64,000 nucleotides of DNA from Gemmobacter nectariphilus DSM 15620 (GCF_000429765.1 NZ_KE386949.1:386815-450814), one strand, 5' to 3'. Shown: positions 8,685-17,699, counted from the first letter of the stretch. Translations and numbers: made by a program. Notes: generated from the letters alone by a model not told the origin.

Positions 8685-8884
8685 GGGGCGATCTGCAGCA
8701 ATGGCGGGCTGTGCAAACAGCGTCGCCGCTTGGGTCCCATGGCAATCGCGGCACGCGCCCATGTGCCCGGGGACCGCAAGTCTGACCCTGACAGCACCTT
8801 GGCCGTGGTTGAGCGCCGCTCACGATGCGCGGCCCCATGCCCCCGCCATGCGGGTCCGGGACCGGGGGCAGAACTGACGGGCGC

Positions 8885-9304
8885 TTACTCTGACGCTTTC
8901 AGGGCTTGGCGGGCAAAGTTATCCAGGATGGACTGCCACCCGTCGCGCTGTTGATCCAGCGGATGCTCGGTTTCAGGATCAAAGGACACCCGGACGATGA
9001 CAGCGTCTGACTGAGGCACGAATTCGACGACCGCATGCCGGCCACCAAAATCGTATTCGATCCGCTGGTTCGGCACGATCTTCGTATAGGTGCCCTCGAA
9101 GTCGAAGCCCATGCTTGCGTCCTTCGCCTCCATCCGGAACGAGAACGTGCCGCCCTCCCGAAGATCGCAGCTCGCACTCGGACAGCACCAGTCGTCCGAT
9201 GCGAAGTTCCATTTTCTGATGTCCTCGGGGGAGGTGTAAGCCTGCCAAACCCTCTCGATCGGGGCATTTACGGCGGTCTCGACGGTGATCTGTTCTTGCG
9301 CCAT
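8885..9304 (-). CDS. SRPBCC / AHSA1-like domain protein
   Basis: A 139-residue single-domain protein of the START/SRPBCC fold. It opens with the family hallmark VNAPIERVWQAYTSPEDIRKW and ends with the helix DGWQSILDNFARQAL. The fold makes a deep hydrophobic pocket for small ligands; relatives are annotated as activator of Hsp90 ATPase 1-like, but most bacterial members have no known role. The start is supported by GGAGAG seven bases upstream. The genes on both sides are unrelated. Confidence 0.85.
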   Translation of the reverse strand: MAQEQITVETAVNAPIERVWQAYTSPEDIRKWNFASDDWCCPSASCDLREGGTFSFRMEAKDASMGFDFEGTYTKIVPNQRIEYDFGGRHAVVEFVPQSDAVIVRVSFDPETEHPLDQQRDGWQSILDNFARQALKASE

Positions 9305-9434
9305 CCGAATTCTCTCCGTCTCAGGGTGCGAGAGGGTCGTGCCAGCCTGCCCGCTTGACAGATGCCGGCCAAGGCAGTGTTCCGCAAAACCGTCGTTCGG
9401 CCAAGCGCGAACTCACGCGCGTTGCCAAACGCCC

Positions 9435-10166
9435 TCACACATGCTGCGCCCCGTTCACCTCGATCTCGGCGCCCGAGATGTAGCTGGATTGGTCCGAGCA
9501 CAGGAACCAGATCGCATCGGCCACCTCGCGTGGCTGGCCAAGACGGCGCATCGGCAGGGCCTCGACGATTTTCTCCGTCCCCGGTGACAGGATGGATGTT
9601 TCGACCTCGCCCGGCGCGATGGCGTTCACCCGCACGCCCAGGGGGCCGAAATCATGCGCCATCTCGCGGGTCAGGGCGGCCAGCGCGGCCTTGGAGGTGG
9701 CGTAGGCGGCGCCGGCAAAGGGATGCACCCGGCTGCCGGCGATCGAGGTCACGTTGACGACCGATCCCTTGGCGGCCGACAGTTCATCCCTCAGCCCGCG
9801 CGCCAGCACCACCGAGGCGAAGAAGTTGACGTGGAACACCTGCCCCCAGGTGCGCAGGTCGGTATCCAGCGCGCCAAGGCGGCTGCCGCCCGGCCCCTTG
9901 GGGGAAATCCCGGCATTGTTCACCAGCGCATGGACCTTGCCATCCACCTTGGCCTTGATCGTCTCGATCGCGGCAATGGTCTTTTCGGGGTCCACCAGAT
10001 CGAGCTGGATGTGATTCTCCTCGCCGCCCGGCCAGGGGCAGCGGGGGTCGAACGGCTGGCGCGAGCAGGTCAGAACCCGCCACCCTTCGGCCGAGAAACG
10101 CTTGACGGTGGCATGACCGATCCCGCGCGATGCGCCGGTCAGGACAAGGGTTTTCTGTTCGGCCAT
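9435..10166 (-). CDS. Short-chain dehydrogenase/reductase
   Basis: A 243-residue NAD(P)-dependent oxidoreductase of the classical SDR family. The cofactor motif TGASRGIGHA is at residues 9-18, NNAG near 88, the catalytic Ser in NVTSIAG, and the YxxxK pair in YATSK. The C-terminal SGAEIEVNGA is typical. ATG 10166 is preceded by GGAGAG at a good distance. The frame stays open far upstream, but that part is antisense to argB and is not coding. Substrate unknown. Confidence 0.9.
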   Translation of the reverse strand: MAEQKTLVLTGASRGIGHATVKRFSAEGWRVLTCSRQPFDPRCPWPGGEENHIQLDLVDPEKTIAAIETIKAKVDGKVHALVNNAGISPKGPGGSRLGALDTDLRTWGQVFHVNFFASVVLARGLRDELSAAKGSVVNVTSIAGSRVHPFAGAAYATSKAALAALTREMAHDFGPLGVRVNAIAPGEVETSILSPGTEKIVEALPMRRLGQPREVADAIWFLCSDQSSYISGAEIEVNGAQHV

Positions 10167-10304
10167 GATGCTCTCCGCTGATCGGGTCCAACCTAGGCCC
10201 CGGCGGGGAAAAGACAAGATGCCGGGCGGCGCTTGCCCTTGGCATACGGGCCGCAAGCCGTTACGAAAACCGCATCTGTCCACCGCGCCCCAGACGGAGG
10301 CCCC

Positions 10305-11201
10305 ATGAAGAAGCAGCTTGCCATGACGCGCGACCCCGCCGCCACCGCCAAGACCTTGTCCGAGGCGCTGCCCTATCTGCAACGCTATGCCGGCGCCATC
10401 GTGGTGGTGAAATTCGGCGGCAACGCGATGGGCGATCAGGCCGCGATGGCCGAATTCGCCCGTGATATCGTGCTGATGCGGCAGGTGGGCGTGAACCCGG
10501 TTGTCGTGCATGGCGGCGGGCCGATGATCAATGATCTTCTGGCCCGCCTTGGCATCAAGTCGGAATTCGTGCGCGGCAAGCGCGTGACCGACAAGGCCAC
10601 CGTCGAGGTGGTGGAAATGGTGCTGACCGGCCTTGTGAACAAGCGCATCGTGCAGGCCATCATGGACGAGGGCGGGCGCGCCGTCGGCCTGTCGGGCAAG
10701 GATGACGACATGATGGTCTGCGAACCCGACGACCCGGAACTGGGTTTCGTCGGCAAGCCGGTGGAAATGAACGTGCAGGTGCTGCGCGATCTGTTCAGCG
10801 CCGGAATCATCCCGGTTGTCGCACCGGTCGCCACCGGCATGAACGAGAACGAGACCTTCAACGTCAATGGCGATACCGCCGCCGGGGCGATTGCGGGGGC
10901 GCTGAAGGCCGATCGCCTGCTGCTGTTGACCGACGTTGCAGGCGTCAAGAACGCGGCGGGCGAGGTGATGACCCAGCTCACCCCCGAAGAGGTCCGCCAG
11001 ATGACGGACGAAGGCGTGATCGCAGGCGGCATGATCCCCAAGACCGAAACCGCGCTGGCCGCGCTGGATCAGGGCGTGCGGGCGGTGGTCATTCTGGATG
11101 GACGCGTGCCGAATGCCTGCCTGCTGGAGCTGTTCACCGACCAGGGCGCGGGCAGCATGATCCGCACCACCGAACCGCGGGTGAAACCGCGCGAGGCATG
11201 A
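10305..11201 (+). CDS. argB: Acetylglutamate kinase
   Basis: Phosphorylates N-acetyl-L-glutamate with ATP, the second step of arginine biosynthesis, in the cytoplasm. The 298 residues carry the phosphate-binding [11 protein letters not shown] near the N-terminus, [10 protein letters not shown], the substrate site [13 protein letters not shown], and [11 protein letters not shown]. The start is set by GGAGG at 10296-10300, four bases before ATG 10305. Its stop overlaps the next gene (ATGA), so at least three genes (argB, the Cys-rich protein, sixA) form an operon. Confidence 0.95.
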   Translation: MKKQLAMTRDPAATAKTLSEALPYLQRYAGAIVVVKFGGNAMGDQAAMAEFARDIVLMRQVGVNPVVVHGGGPMINDLLARLGIKSEFVRGKRVTDKATVEVVEMVLTGLVNKRIVQAIMDEGGRAVGLSGKDDDMMVCEPDDPELGFVGKPVEMNVQVLRDLFSAGIIPVVAPVATGMNENETFNVNGDTAAGAIAGALKADRLLLLTDVAGVKNAAGEVMTQLTPEEVRQMTDEGVIAGGMIPKTETALAALDQGVRAVVILDGRVPNACLLELFTDQGAGSMIRTTEPRVKPREA

Positions 11202-11842
11202 GCCTTGACGACATTGCCGCACGGCTGGCCGAACATCGGCTGGCCGTGTTCGGCGGCTTTCATCCTGGCGCGCAGGATGGTGCGCCGCCGGGCACCCGGA
11301 CGCTGCTGCTGATCGGCCCGGACGAGCCCGGCTATTGGGCGCATCTGACCGCACAGCCGGAATGGCTGGACGGTCGGCCCGATCCGGTCGATCGCTGGTC
11401 GCGCCGGGTCATTGGCCGGATCGCCTGCGATCTGGGCGCCAAGGCGGTTTTTCCCTTTGGCGGACCACCCTTTGCCCCGTTCTATCGTTGGGCGCTGGCC
11501 AGCGGCCGCGCCTGGGCCAGCCCGGTTCGCCTGCTGGTGCATGACCGCGCGGGGCTGATGGTCAGCTATCGCGGCGCGCTGGCGTTGAAACAGCAGCTGG
11601 ATCTGCCGCCTGCCGGGACGACCCCGTGTGATGCCTGCGCGCGACCCTGCCTGACCGCCTGCCCGGTCGGCGCGCTGACCGGGGCCGGCTATGACGTCCC
11701 CACCTGCCACGCCTTTCTGAACCGCGATGGCGCCGACTGTCTTGCCGCAGGGTGCCGTGTACGTCGGGCCTGTCCAGTTGCCCAAAGCTATGGCAGGCTG
11801 GCAGAACAATCCGCCTATCACATGAGCATGTTTCATAAATGA
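11198..11842 (+). CDS. Cys-rich, ferredoxin-like protein related to QueG-type reductases
   Basis: This 214-residue protein has a C-terminal region with two cysteine groups, [13 protein letters not shown] (about 146-158) and [13 protein letters not shown] (about 182-194). This resembles the 4Fe-4S-binding end of epoxyqueuosine reductase (QueG), but the cobalamin-binding front part is missing and the protein is much shorter. The spacing CxxCxxxCxxxCP fits one cluster and the second group is less regular. Translational coupling to argB and sixA (ATGA on both sides) shows co-expression but suggests no shared pathway. Function unknown; electron transfer or redox sensing is a guess. Confidence 0.7.
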   Translation: MSLDDIAARLAEHRLAVFGGFHPGAQDGAPPGTRTLLLIGPDEPGYWAHLTAQPEWLDGRPDPVDRWSRRVIGRIACDLGAKAVFPFGGPPFAPFYRWALASGRAWASPVRLLVHDRAGLMVSYRGALALKQQLDLPPAGTTPCDACARPCLTACPVGALTGAGYDVPTCHAFLNRDGADCLAAGCRVRRACPVAQSYGRLAEQSAYHMSMFHK

Positions 11843-12348
11843 GCAACCTTCGTCTGATTCTGACCCGCCACGCCAAATCCAGCTGGGATGACCCCACCAT
11901 GGCCGACCATGACCGGCCACTGAACCCGCGGGGCATCCGCGCCGCCGGGTTGGTCGGGGGCTGGCTGGCCTCGCGCGGGGATGTGCCGGGCGAGGTGCTG
12001 TGCTCGGACGCCACCCGCACCCGCGAGACATGGGAACGCATCGCGCCCCATCTGCCGGGCGCGCCCGAGGCGACGCTGAAATCCGCGCTGTATCATGCCG
12101 GCCCCGATGTGATGCTGGCGGTGCTGCGCGGCGCGACCGCGCCGGTGGTGATGATGCTGGGCCACAATCCCGGCATTGCGGAATTCGCCGAACGCCTGCT
12201 GGCCCGCGCGCCGGCCGACCCGGAATTCCGCCGCTTTCCCAGCGGGGCCACCATGGTTGCCACCTTCGAGGCGGAACGCTGGCAGGACGTGACCCTTGGC
12301 ACCGGCGCCCTGCTGGATTTTGTTGCGCCGCGCAATCTGGAAGCGTGA
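11839..12348 (+). CDS. SixA-like histidine phosphatase
   Basis: A 169-residue member of the histidine phosphatase superfamily. The phosphohistidine motif RHAKSSW lies at residues 9-15, a partner motif DATRTRETW in the middle, and the second catalytic His in LGHNPG. SixA proteins dephosphorylate phosphohistidine on phosphotransfer proteins; other small members act on sugar phosphates. It is the last gene of the argB operon and its start overlaps the previous stop. The substrate cannot be read from sequence. Confidence 0.85.
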   Translation: MSNLRLILTRHAKSSWDDPTMADHDRPLNPRGIRAAGLVGGWLASRGDVPGEVLCSDATRTRETWERIAPHLPGAPEATLKSALYHAGPDVMLAVLRGATAPVVMMLGHNPGIAEFAERLLARAPADPEFRRFPSGATMVATFEAERWQDVTLGTGALLDFVAPRNLEA

Positions 12349-12451
12349 CGCCACTGACCTCGCGCTTCCGTGAGGTTTCCTCTGGACACTTCCGCCCCGG
12401 CCCCACAAACAGAGGGCTTGGGGATCACGGAGCAAGTCGAGGGGGCAGCAG

Positions 12452-14449
12452 ATGGCGGGCGATCCGGGCCAGGCCAGCGCAGGCGGCGCACTGCTGCGCC
12501 TGTCGCTATTTGGCGGGTGCGAGATTGCAGGGCCCGACGGGCAGCCGGTGCAACTGGCCTCGCGCAAGGCGCGGGCGGTGCTGGCGGTGCTGGCGCTGTC
12601 CGATGGCATGGCGCTGGGGCGCGATCGGCTGTGCGGCCTGCTGTGGGCCGAGGCGGGGGAAGATCAGGCCCGCGCCTCGCTGCGCCAATGCCTCAAGCTG
12701 ATCCGCCAGGCGCTGGGGCCTGCGGCAGACCCCGTTCTGCGGGCCGACCGGCTGACCATGGCGCTGGACCGCGCCGGGGTCGATCTGGATGTGACGCGGC
12801 TGACCGACCGGCTGGCGCGCGGCGATCTGGCCGATCCGGCGCTGTTGCGTCCAATGCTGCACGAAAGCCTGCTGGCCGGGTTCGACGGTATTGATCCCGG
12901 CTTTGACGCCTGGCTGGCGGTCTTGCGCGAGACGCTGCGCCGCCGCGTGCAGACCGTGCTGGAAACCGCGATGGCCCCCGGCCAGCCTGCCGACCGGCAG
13001 GAACAGGCGGCTCTGGCCCTGCTGGCACTGGACCCGGCGCATGAACCCGCGCTGCGCGGGCTGATGGCGCTGCGCATGGCGAGGGGCGACCGCGCCGGGG
13101 CGCTGCGCGAGTTTGAAACCTTTCGCACCCGGCTGATGGCCGACTATGACGCCGAACCCGATGCGGAAACGGCAGCGCTGTATGCCGCCCTGAAGGACGA
13201 GGCGACGCGCCCGCTTCAGGTGCCCCCTACCGCACCCGCAGCGCCCGTCACCGAGGGCAGCGTGACCGTGATCGCCGTGGTCGAGGAACCTTCGGGCGAT
13301 GCGGCGGCCGATGCGGCCTGCCGGTCCTTCGGGCTGTCCTTGCGCGGGATGCTGGCGCGGTTTCGCCACTGGACGGTGATCGCCGCCATGCCTGGCAGCG
13401 ATCCGGTGCTGCCAGCGGGGGGCCATGTGCTGCGCCTGACCCCCCTGCCCAGCGGCGCGGACCTGTCGCTGTCGGTCGTTCTGTCCGGCGCCGGTCCGCA
13501 GGGCGCGACGATCTGGACGCAGGTGGCCGACATCACCACGGCCCGCACCATGGCCAGCCAGGAAACCGTGCTGCGCGGCATTTGCGGCGCGCTGGATGTC
13601 TATCTGTCGCAAGCCCGCCTGTCGCAGCTGCGCCTGCGCGAGCCGCACAGCCTGAACGCGCTGGAAAAGTGGATGCGCGGCCAGCAGTTGATGGACCAGT
13701 GGGATCCGATGGCCGACAGCCGGGCCGAGACGATGTTCCTTGAAGCGATCCACGCCTGGCCCGATCATCCGACCCTTCTGGCCAACCTGGCCGATCTCTA
13801 CAACTCGCGCCACCTGATCTATCCTGGCATCCATCGCAAGCCCGAGCTGGAGCGCAAGGCAATGCAGCTGGCGCGCCGGGCCGTGGCGCTGGACCCGCTG
13901 GACCCGCGCTGCCATGTAACGCTGGGCTGGTCGCTGGCGATGGCGGGGCGGTTCGAACAGGCCGGCCACAGCTTTTTGCGCGGACATGAGCTGAACCCGG
14001 CCGACCCTGCGATCGCCATGTCTGCCGCGCATGGCATGGGGGTTCTGGACCGCATGGACGAGGCAACCGCCCTGTGCAAGGCCGCGTTCGATTGCCACCC
14101 CTCGCCGCCCTGGACCTTCTGGGGGTTCGATTCCAACCTGCGGTTCCTGGCCCGCGACTATGCGGGCGCCGTCGCCTCGGCCGACCGCTCGGGCGAGGTC
14201 AAGACCAATATCCTTGGCTGGAAATGCGCGGCCCTGGGCATGCTGGGCGATCCCCGCGGGGCCGAGGATGCGCAGGAATTCCTGATCCGCATCCGCGAGG
14301 CCTGGGTGCCCGACACCCCGCCCACCGATGCCGAGGCGGTGGCCTGGTTCGTCAACATCTTTCCCTTTGCCCGCCCCGCGCAGCGCGCCCATCTGTGCGA
14401 AGGCCTGTCGCGGGCCGGGCTGCCCGTGGATCTGGTCGCGCAGCGCTGA
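12452..14449 (+). CDS. SARP/BTAD-type transcriptional regulator with TPR-like C-terminus
   Basis: A 665-residue regulator. Residues 14-95 form an OmpR-like winged helix (RLSLFGGCEIAGPDGQPV, then SRKARAVLAVLAL and a recognition helix ARASLRQCLKLIRQAL). Residues about 100-250 form a bacterial transcriptional activation domain. A middle segment (about 270-390) resembles the TolB/CadC-like part of such regulators, and about 400-620 hold TPR-like helices (PLDPRCHVTLGWSLAMAGRF). SARP regulators activate specialised-metabolism genes by binding short direct repeats. A candidate repeat lies at 17700-17717 in the adjacent YcaO/peroxidase cluster, so control of that cluster is a reasonable inference. 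The start ATG follows a GAGGGGG ribosome site. Confidence 0.85.
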   Translation: MAGDPGQASAGGALLRLSLFGGCEIAGPDGQPVQLASRKARAVLAVLALSDGMALGRDRLCGLLWAEAGEDQARASLRQCLKLIRQALGPAADPVLRADRLTMALDRAGVDLDVTRLTDRLARGDLADPALLRPMLHESLLAGFDGIDPGFDAWLAVLRETLRRRVQTVLETAMAPGQPADRQEQAALALLALDPAHEPALRGLMALRMARGDRAGALREFETFRTRLMADYDAEPDAETAALYAALKDEATRPLQVPPTAPAAPVTEGSVTVIAVVEEPSGDAAADAACRSFGLSLRGMLARFRHWTVIAAMPGSDPVLPAGGHVLRLTPLPSGADLSLSVVLSGAGPQGATIWTQVADITTARTMASQETVLRGICGALDVYLSQARLSQLRLREPHSLNALEKWMRGQQLMDQWDPMADSRAETMFLEAIHAWPDHPTLLANLADLYNSRHLIYPGIHRKPELERKAMQLARRAVALDPLDPRCHVTLGWSLAMAGRFEQAGHSFLRGHELNPADPAIAMSAAHGMGVLDRMDEATALCKAAFDCHPSPPWTFWGFDSNLRFLARDYAGAVASADRSGEVKTNILGWKCAALGMLGDPRGAEDAQEFLIRIREAWVPDTPPTDAEAVAWFVNIFPFARPAQRAHLCEGLSRAGLPVDLVAQR

Positions 14450-14541
14450 CAGCACCGCGAAACGGATGATCCGGCGGCACGGCCAAAGCTGATGCCACGG
14501 CGCCCGATGGCCCGGTCCAGCCGCCTGCCCCGAAAACGGAA

Positions 14542-14572
14542 CCGCCCGGCGATCCCGCAGGATGCCGGGCGG
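14542..14572 (+). terminator. Hairpin after the SARP regulator gene
   Basis: CCGCCCGGC (14542-14550) pairs with GCCGGGCGG (14564-14572), and the stem is extended by ATCC/GGAT around a CGCA loop. No T run follows, so it is a possible but not clear terminator. Confidence 0.45.
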
Positions 14573-14680
14573 CTGCCCTGGTCCGGGGTGGGGAGCCACA
14601 CCCTTGCCCAAGGCGGTGGCCTAGGGGCGCGCCTGCCCTTCGGCCTAATGAATGGATGAAAATTTCTGCCTCAAAAGTCT

Positions 14681-14703
14681 CTCTGCCGCTGGGGACGGCA
14701 GAG
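14681..14703 (-). terminator. Rho-independent terminator of the leftward peroxidase operon
   Basis: CTCTGCCG (14681-14688) pairs with CGGCAGAG (14696-14703) around a 7-base loop, 12 bases after the stop of the leftward gene. On the minus strand the stem is followed by ACTTTTG and an AATTTTC stretch. Confidence 0.65.
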
Positions 14704-14715
14704 CACCGGGACCGA

Positions 14716-15201
14716 CTAGCGGCAATAGCTGAGCGTGTAATCGCCCACCCGGAATTCGTAGAACTGTTCCTCGGTCATGCCCGAGCTGCCCGACAGCCAG
14801 TCGCCATACTGCGGCGGCATCGGGTAATCGCCGCCCGGCTGGCGGAACCGGCAGATCGCGGCCAGCGCCATGTCGGCGCCCGGGTACATCGCGATGAAGG
14901 TCTTGGGCGGGCGCGGCTGAAACCGGATCGCCCAGTCGGCGGGGATCGGGATGCCGATATCGTCCAGAACCTCGCGCATCACCGGCTCGGGCACCCTGGC
15001 GGGGTCCAGCTCGCCCAGCGCCATCTTCAGGATCAGCCGGCCAAAGCGGGCAAAAGCGGCGGAATCGGGCACCTGCATCAGCAGGCTGGGGTCGGATTGC
15101 GTGCAGTCCAGCGCATAATCCTGCGACAGGATCGCGATGACCTCGTCCTTGGTCAGGCTGCCCGTCATATCGGGCGCATCGTTCGTCTGGCTGTCATTCA
15201 T
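14716..15201 (-). CDS. NHLP-like 161-residue protein, possible modified-peptide precursor
   Basis: I do not recognise a close family for the whole protein. Residues about 70-107 (REVLDDIGIPIPADWAIRF, then PPKTFIAMYP) follow the pattern of the nitrile-hydratase-alpha-like leader (NHLP) of RiPP precursors: an AL..GI.(L/I)P.(G/D).(V/I).(V/F) core, a Thr, then a closing Pro. A 54-residue tail follows that is rich in Gly, Tyr, Ser and Pro and ends in Tyr-Cys-Arg; Cys lie at 33, 117 and 160. It is the last gene of the operon with the haem peroxidase and amidase-fold protein, opposite a YcaO gene. ATG 15201 has GAAGGA seven bases upstream. It could equally be a small enzyme subunit or binding protein. 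The reading frame is secure, the role is inference. Confidence 0.75.
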   Translation of the reverse strand: MNDSQTNDAPDMTGSLTKDEVIAILSQDYALDCTQSDPSLLMQVPDSAAFARFGRLILKMALGELDPARVPEPVMREVLDDIGIPIPADWAIRFQPRPPKTFIAMYPGADMALAAICRFRQPGGDYPMPPQYGDWLSGSSGMTEEQFYEFRVGDYTLSYCR

Positions 15202-15275
15202 GGATCTGTCCTTCTGTCCTCGCGCCTTGTTTTTCGGCGACCACCGGGCGGCGCGTGCCCGATGGACCTGTTCTG

Positions 15276-16934
15276 TCACCCGGCCGCAAAGGCCACGAGT
15301 TCGGCCATGGTCGCGGGCATCGCCGGACCGGACGGGTATAGCTCTTGCCACAGGGCCGTGGCCGCGGTCCTCAGACTGACCTCGCCCCCGAACCCCGGAT
15401 CGACAAGGCCCGAGGCAAAGGTCTCGGCCACGATCAGCCCGCCGACCGGGCCCAGCTTGTCGCCATCCGTAAAATGCCGCGCCTCGGCCAGGATGTAGAA
15501 GAAAAGCGGGCTGCGCTGCGCCAGAAAGGCAATGTCGGCCTCGGTCAGGCAGCGCTCGCCAATGCAGCCCGCGGTGCGGCCGGCGCGCAGCATCCGCTCC
15601 AGCGCATCCGTGGGAACCACGTCGCCCGCATTGATCCGCCCGGCCTGCACCAGCCGGCGCGCCAGCGCCTGGCCGGTGGGCAGACGCGCCATCACGCCCT
15701 TGGCCATCGTGCGCCAGCCAAGGCCAAGCCGATGGCCTGCCAGCGCAGGCAATTCGGCGGGCGGTGCGATGCGGGTCGCCGCATGGGTGCGCAGCGGCTC
15801 GGCAATCGTGGGACCAAAGGGGCGGGCGCGGTTCATCCGCACTGGCCGATCAGCCCCCGGCAGCGGGTCAAGGAACATCGACCAGTCGATCACCCAGGTA
15901 TCGTCGGCCGGCAGATCGCGGGTCGGGTGCATCCCGAAGAAATCCATCAGCCGCTCCAGCCGGGCCTGGCCCGAAGGACCGCCCGCCGAATGCACCGCGC
16001 TGAAGTCGTAGACCGGCTGCACCATGGCATGGCCAAAGCGCAGCACGGCCAGTGCCGCCTCCAGCCGCACACCGGCTGCGGGCGCGGGGGTGTCCAGCAC
16101 CGGCAGCGCAGCATCGGGCAGGATGCGCGGCAGGAAATCCTCGCGCAGGATGCGATGATAGATCGCGGTCAGGATGCAGCGCGCAGCCTCGAAGGGGCGG
16201 GCGAACAAGCGGCTGTGCGCCCGCCCGTCAGCCGCCAGACGATGCGCCGCATCGTAAAGCCGGTTGTGCGTCTTCATCATCAGCACGACGAGCTGGCTGA
16301 TCATCAGGTTGTCCGCATTGCGGGTATCGGCCAGCAGCGGGTCGAACCGCTTGTCGCCGGGCGCCGCCCCCACATCGGGCCCAAGGGCCAGCCGGGGGAT
16401 ATCCTCTTGCCTGGTTGGCTGGCCAAGCCGCGCCGGATCACCACTGCTGTCGCGCATCCAGCCCAGGCGGAACCGGGCGCGGTGCTCGGTCTCGTCGGTG
16501 GGCTCGAAGAAGGCGGGGCTGCCGGCCGGGCCGCCCCCATACAGCGAGGCCAGATCCAGCGCCGCGCTCTGGATGCTGCCGAACTGGCGGCGCGGCAGGT
16601 TGCGGTCCAGCGTGGTGCGGAAGCTGGCAGTATTCACCAGATCGTGGATGGCGAACTGGCCAAGGTAGGTATAGCCCGCCGGCACCCGCCCGACACTGCC
16701 TGCCACCTTCAGCGCGCCGACATGCATCTGCGTCGCCAGCCGCGCCAGCATTGCCAGCAGATCGGGCAGCGCAACGCCGCTGGCCGGATCGTCCAGCAGT
16801 TCAGAGGGCTGATAGTCGAACATCGGCTCATACCGGTCGAACCCCGGCGCCGGCTCGGCGCGGTCGGGCGCGGGCTGGGCCGCAATCCGCAGCCATTCCT
16901 GAAAGACCAGATCGAACCCCTGACCGTGTCGCAT
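15276..16934 (-). CDS. Animal-type (peroxidase-cyclooxygenase superfamily) haem peroxidase
   Basis: A 552-residue peroxidase related to myeloperoxidase and bacterial peroxicins. The distal site is in GQFAIHDL (Gln93, His97), the catalytic Arg is in DTRNADN (Arg205), HNRL follows at 223-226, and the proximal haem ligand is in RFGHAMVQP (His302). Of the two residues that form haem ester bonds in mammalian enzymes, the Asp is Ile96 here and the Glu is Asp208. No signal peptide is visible, so it may act in the cytoplasm. It lies 17 bases after the amidase-like gene and 74 before the NHLP-like gene. In this setting it may oxidise a peptide (inference); a free-standing role in halide or hydrogen peroxide chemistry is the alternative. 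Confidence 0.9.
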   Translation of the reverse strand: MRHGQGFDLVFQEWLRIAAQPAPDRAEPAPGFDRYEPMFDYQPSELLDDPASGVALPDLLAMLARLATQMHVGALKVAGSVGRVPAGYTYLGQFAIHDLVNTASFRTTLDRNLPRRQFGSIQSAALDLASLYGGGPAGSPAFFEPTDETEHRARFRLGWMRDSSGDPARLGQPTRQEDIPRLALGPDVGAAPGDKRFDPLLADTRNADNLMISQLVVLMMKTHNRLYDAAHRLAADGRAHSRLFARPFEAARCILTAIYHRILREDFLPRILPDAALPVLDTPAPAAGVRLEAALAVLRFGHAMVQPVYDFSAVHSAGGPSGQARLERLMDFFGMHPTRDLPADDTWVIDWSMFLDPLPGADRPVRMNRARPFGPTIAEPLRTHAATRIAPPAELPALAGHRLGLGWRTMAKGVMARLPTGQALARRLVQAGRINAGDVVPTDALERMLRAGRTAGCIGERCLTEADIAFLAQRSPLFFYILAEARHFTDGDKLGPVGGLIVAETFASGLVDPGFGGEVSLRTAATALWQELYPSGPAMPATMAELVAFAAG

Positions 16935-16951
16935 GGTGCCCTCAGGTTCCC

Positions 16952-17632
16952 TTACATGCCGCGAAGCGCCGGCTCGGCCGGCTCGGGGCGATCAAGCAAT
17001 GCCAGCGGCGTGGCCTTGGCGACAAGCGGTGGCAGATCGGTCGGCGGAAGCCCCAGAACCATATGACGCAGGCGCGCCCAGTCCAGTTGCGATACCGGCG
17101 TGTTGCGATCAATTTCCGAACGACACACCACATGGTGGAGTGAAGGGTAGCGCGCCCAGACATGGCGGATCAACTGGGCGAGTGCGGCAACCTGCCACGG
17201 CGACGGGGCGCCCCCCGGTGCCTGCGGGTCCGCCGCCAGCAGCACCGACAGCGTGACATGGTTCAGCCGGGGGCGCCCCGCAGCGATGGCGGGATGGGTC
17301 AGGCGGGCCGGCAGATGACGCGCCGCGCGGCCTTCGGGGGCAATCGCCCAGATAAAGCGGCCGTGCTGGTCTTCGGCCGCGGCAGGCACGATCCAGTGCC
17401 AGCTGGCGCGGCCCGCCTGCATCAGCGACAGGGCCTGATCGGTTCCCGCCTTGCGCGCGCAATGCACCACCAGCGCCTCGACCCCGAACACCGGATCCCC
17501 GGCCGAACGCAGGGTCGAGCGTTCCCATATCGTGCGGATCCCCGGATACGGCTCGACCGCAAGCGGCGCCGACAGCGGGCGCTGTGCGGCCGGCAGCGAA
17601 AACTGGGAGATACTCACACGGCTCATGTACAT
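16952..17632 (-). CDS. Degenerate amidase_2/PGRP-fold protein
   Basis: This 226-residue protein follows the N-acetylmuramoyl-L-alanine amidase type 2 (AmpD/PGRP) pattern: VEALVVHCA (His57, first zinc ligand), ASWHWIV (77-82), LNHVTLSV in place of the usual N..SiGIe, WQVAALAQLI, and HHVVCRSEIDRNTP (166-179) where AmpD has vGHsdIaPgRK. The second zinc His is replaced by Arg171 and the Asp of the DPG motif is absent. Hydrolysis is therefore unlikely, and binding of a peptide or glycan more likely. The start ATG 17632 has AAAGG six bases upstream; ATG 17626 is possible. It is first in the leftward operon. Confidence 0.72.
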   Translation of the reverse strand: MYMSRVSISQFSLPAAQRPLSAPLAVEPYPGIRTIWERSTLRSAGDPVFGVEALVVHCARKAGTDQALSLMQAGRASWHWIVPAAAEDQHGRFIWAIAPEGRAARHLPARLTHPAIAAGRPRLNHVTLSVLLAADPQAPGGAPSPWQVAALAQLIRHVWARYPSLHHVVCRSEIDRNTPVSQLDWARLRHMVLGLPPTDLPPLVAKATPLALLDRPEPAEPALRGM

Positions 17633-17699
17633 TGCAGGCCTTTCGAAGGGCGGGGCGCCGCGGCACCATCTTGCGGCAGGGACATGATTCGCACAGGGC

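Noticed and set aside
10167-11354. N-terminal extension of the SDR reading frame
   Set aside because: The frame stays open but lies antisense to argB. The SDR fold begins at ATG 10166 with a ribosome site.
11198-11842. Full QueG epoxyqueuosine reductase
   Set aside because: At 214 residues it lacks the cobalamin-binding half and HEAT repeats.
15345-17066. 573-codon open frame on the plus strand across the peroxidase gene
   Set aside because: The minus frame carries the haem peroxidase motifs; the plus frame is Arg/Gln-rich with no recognisable domain.
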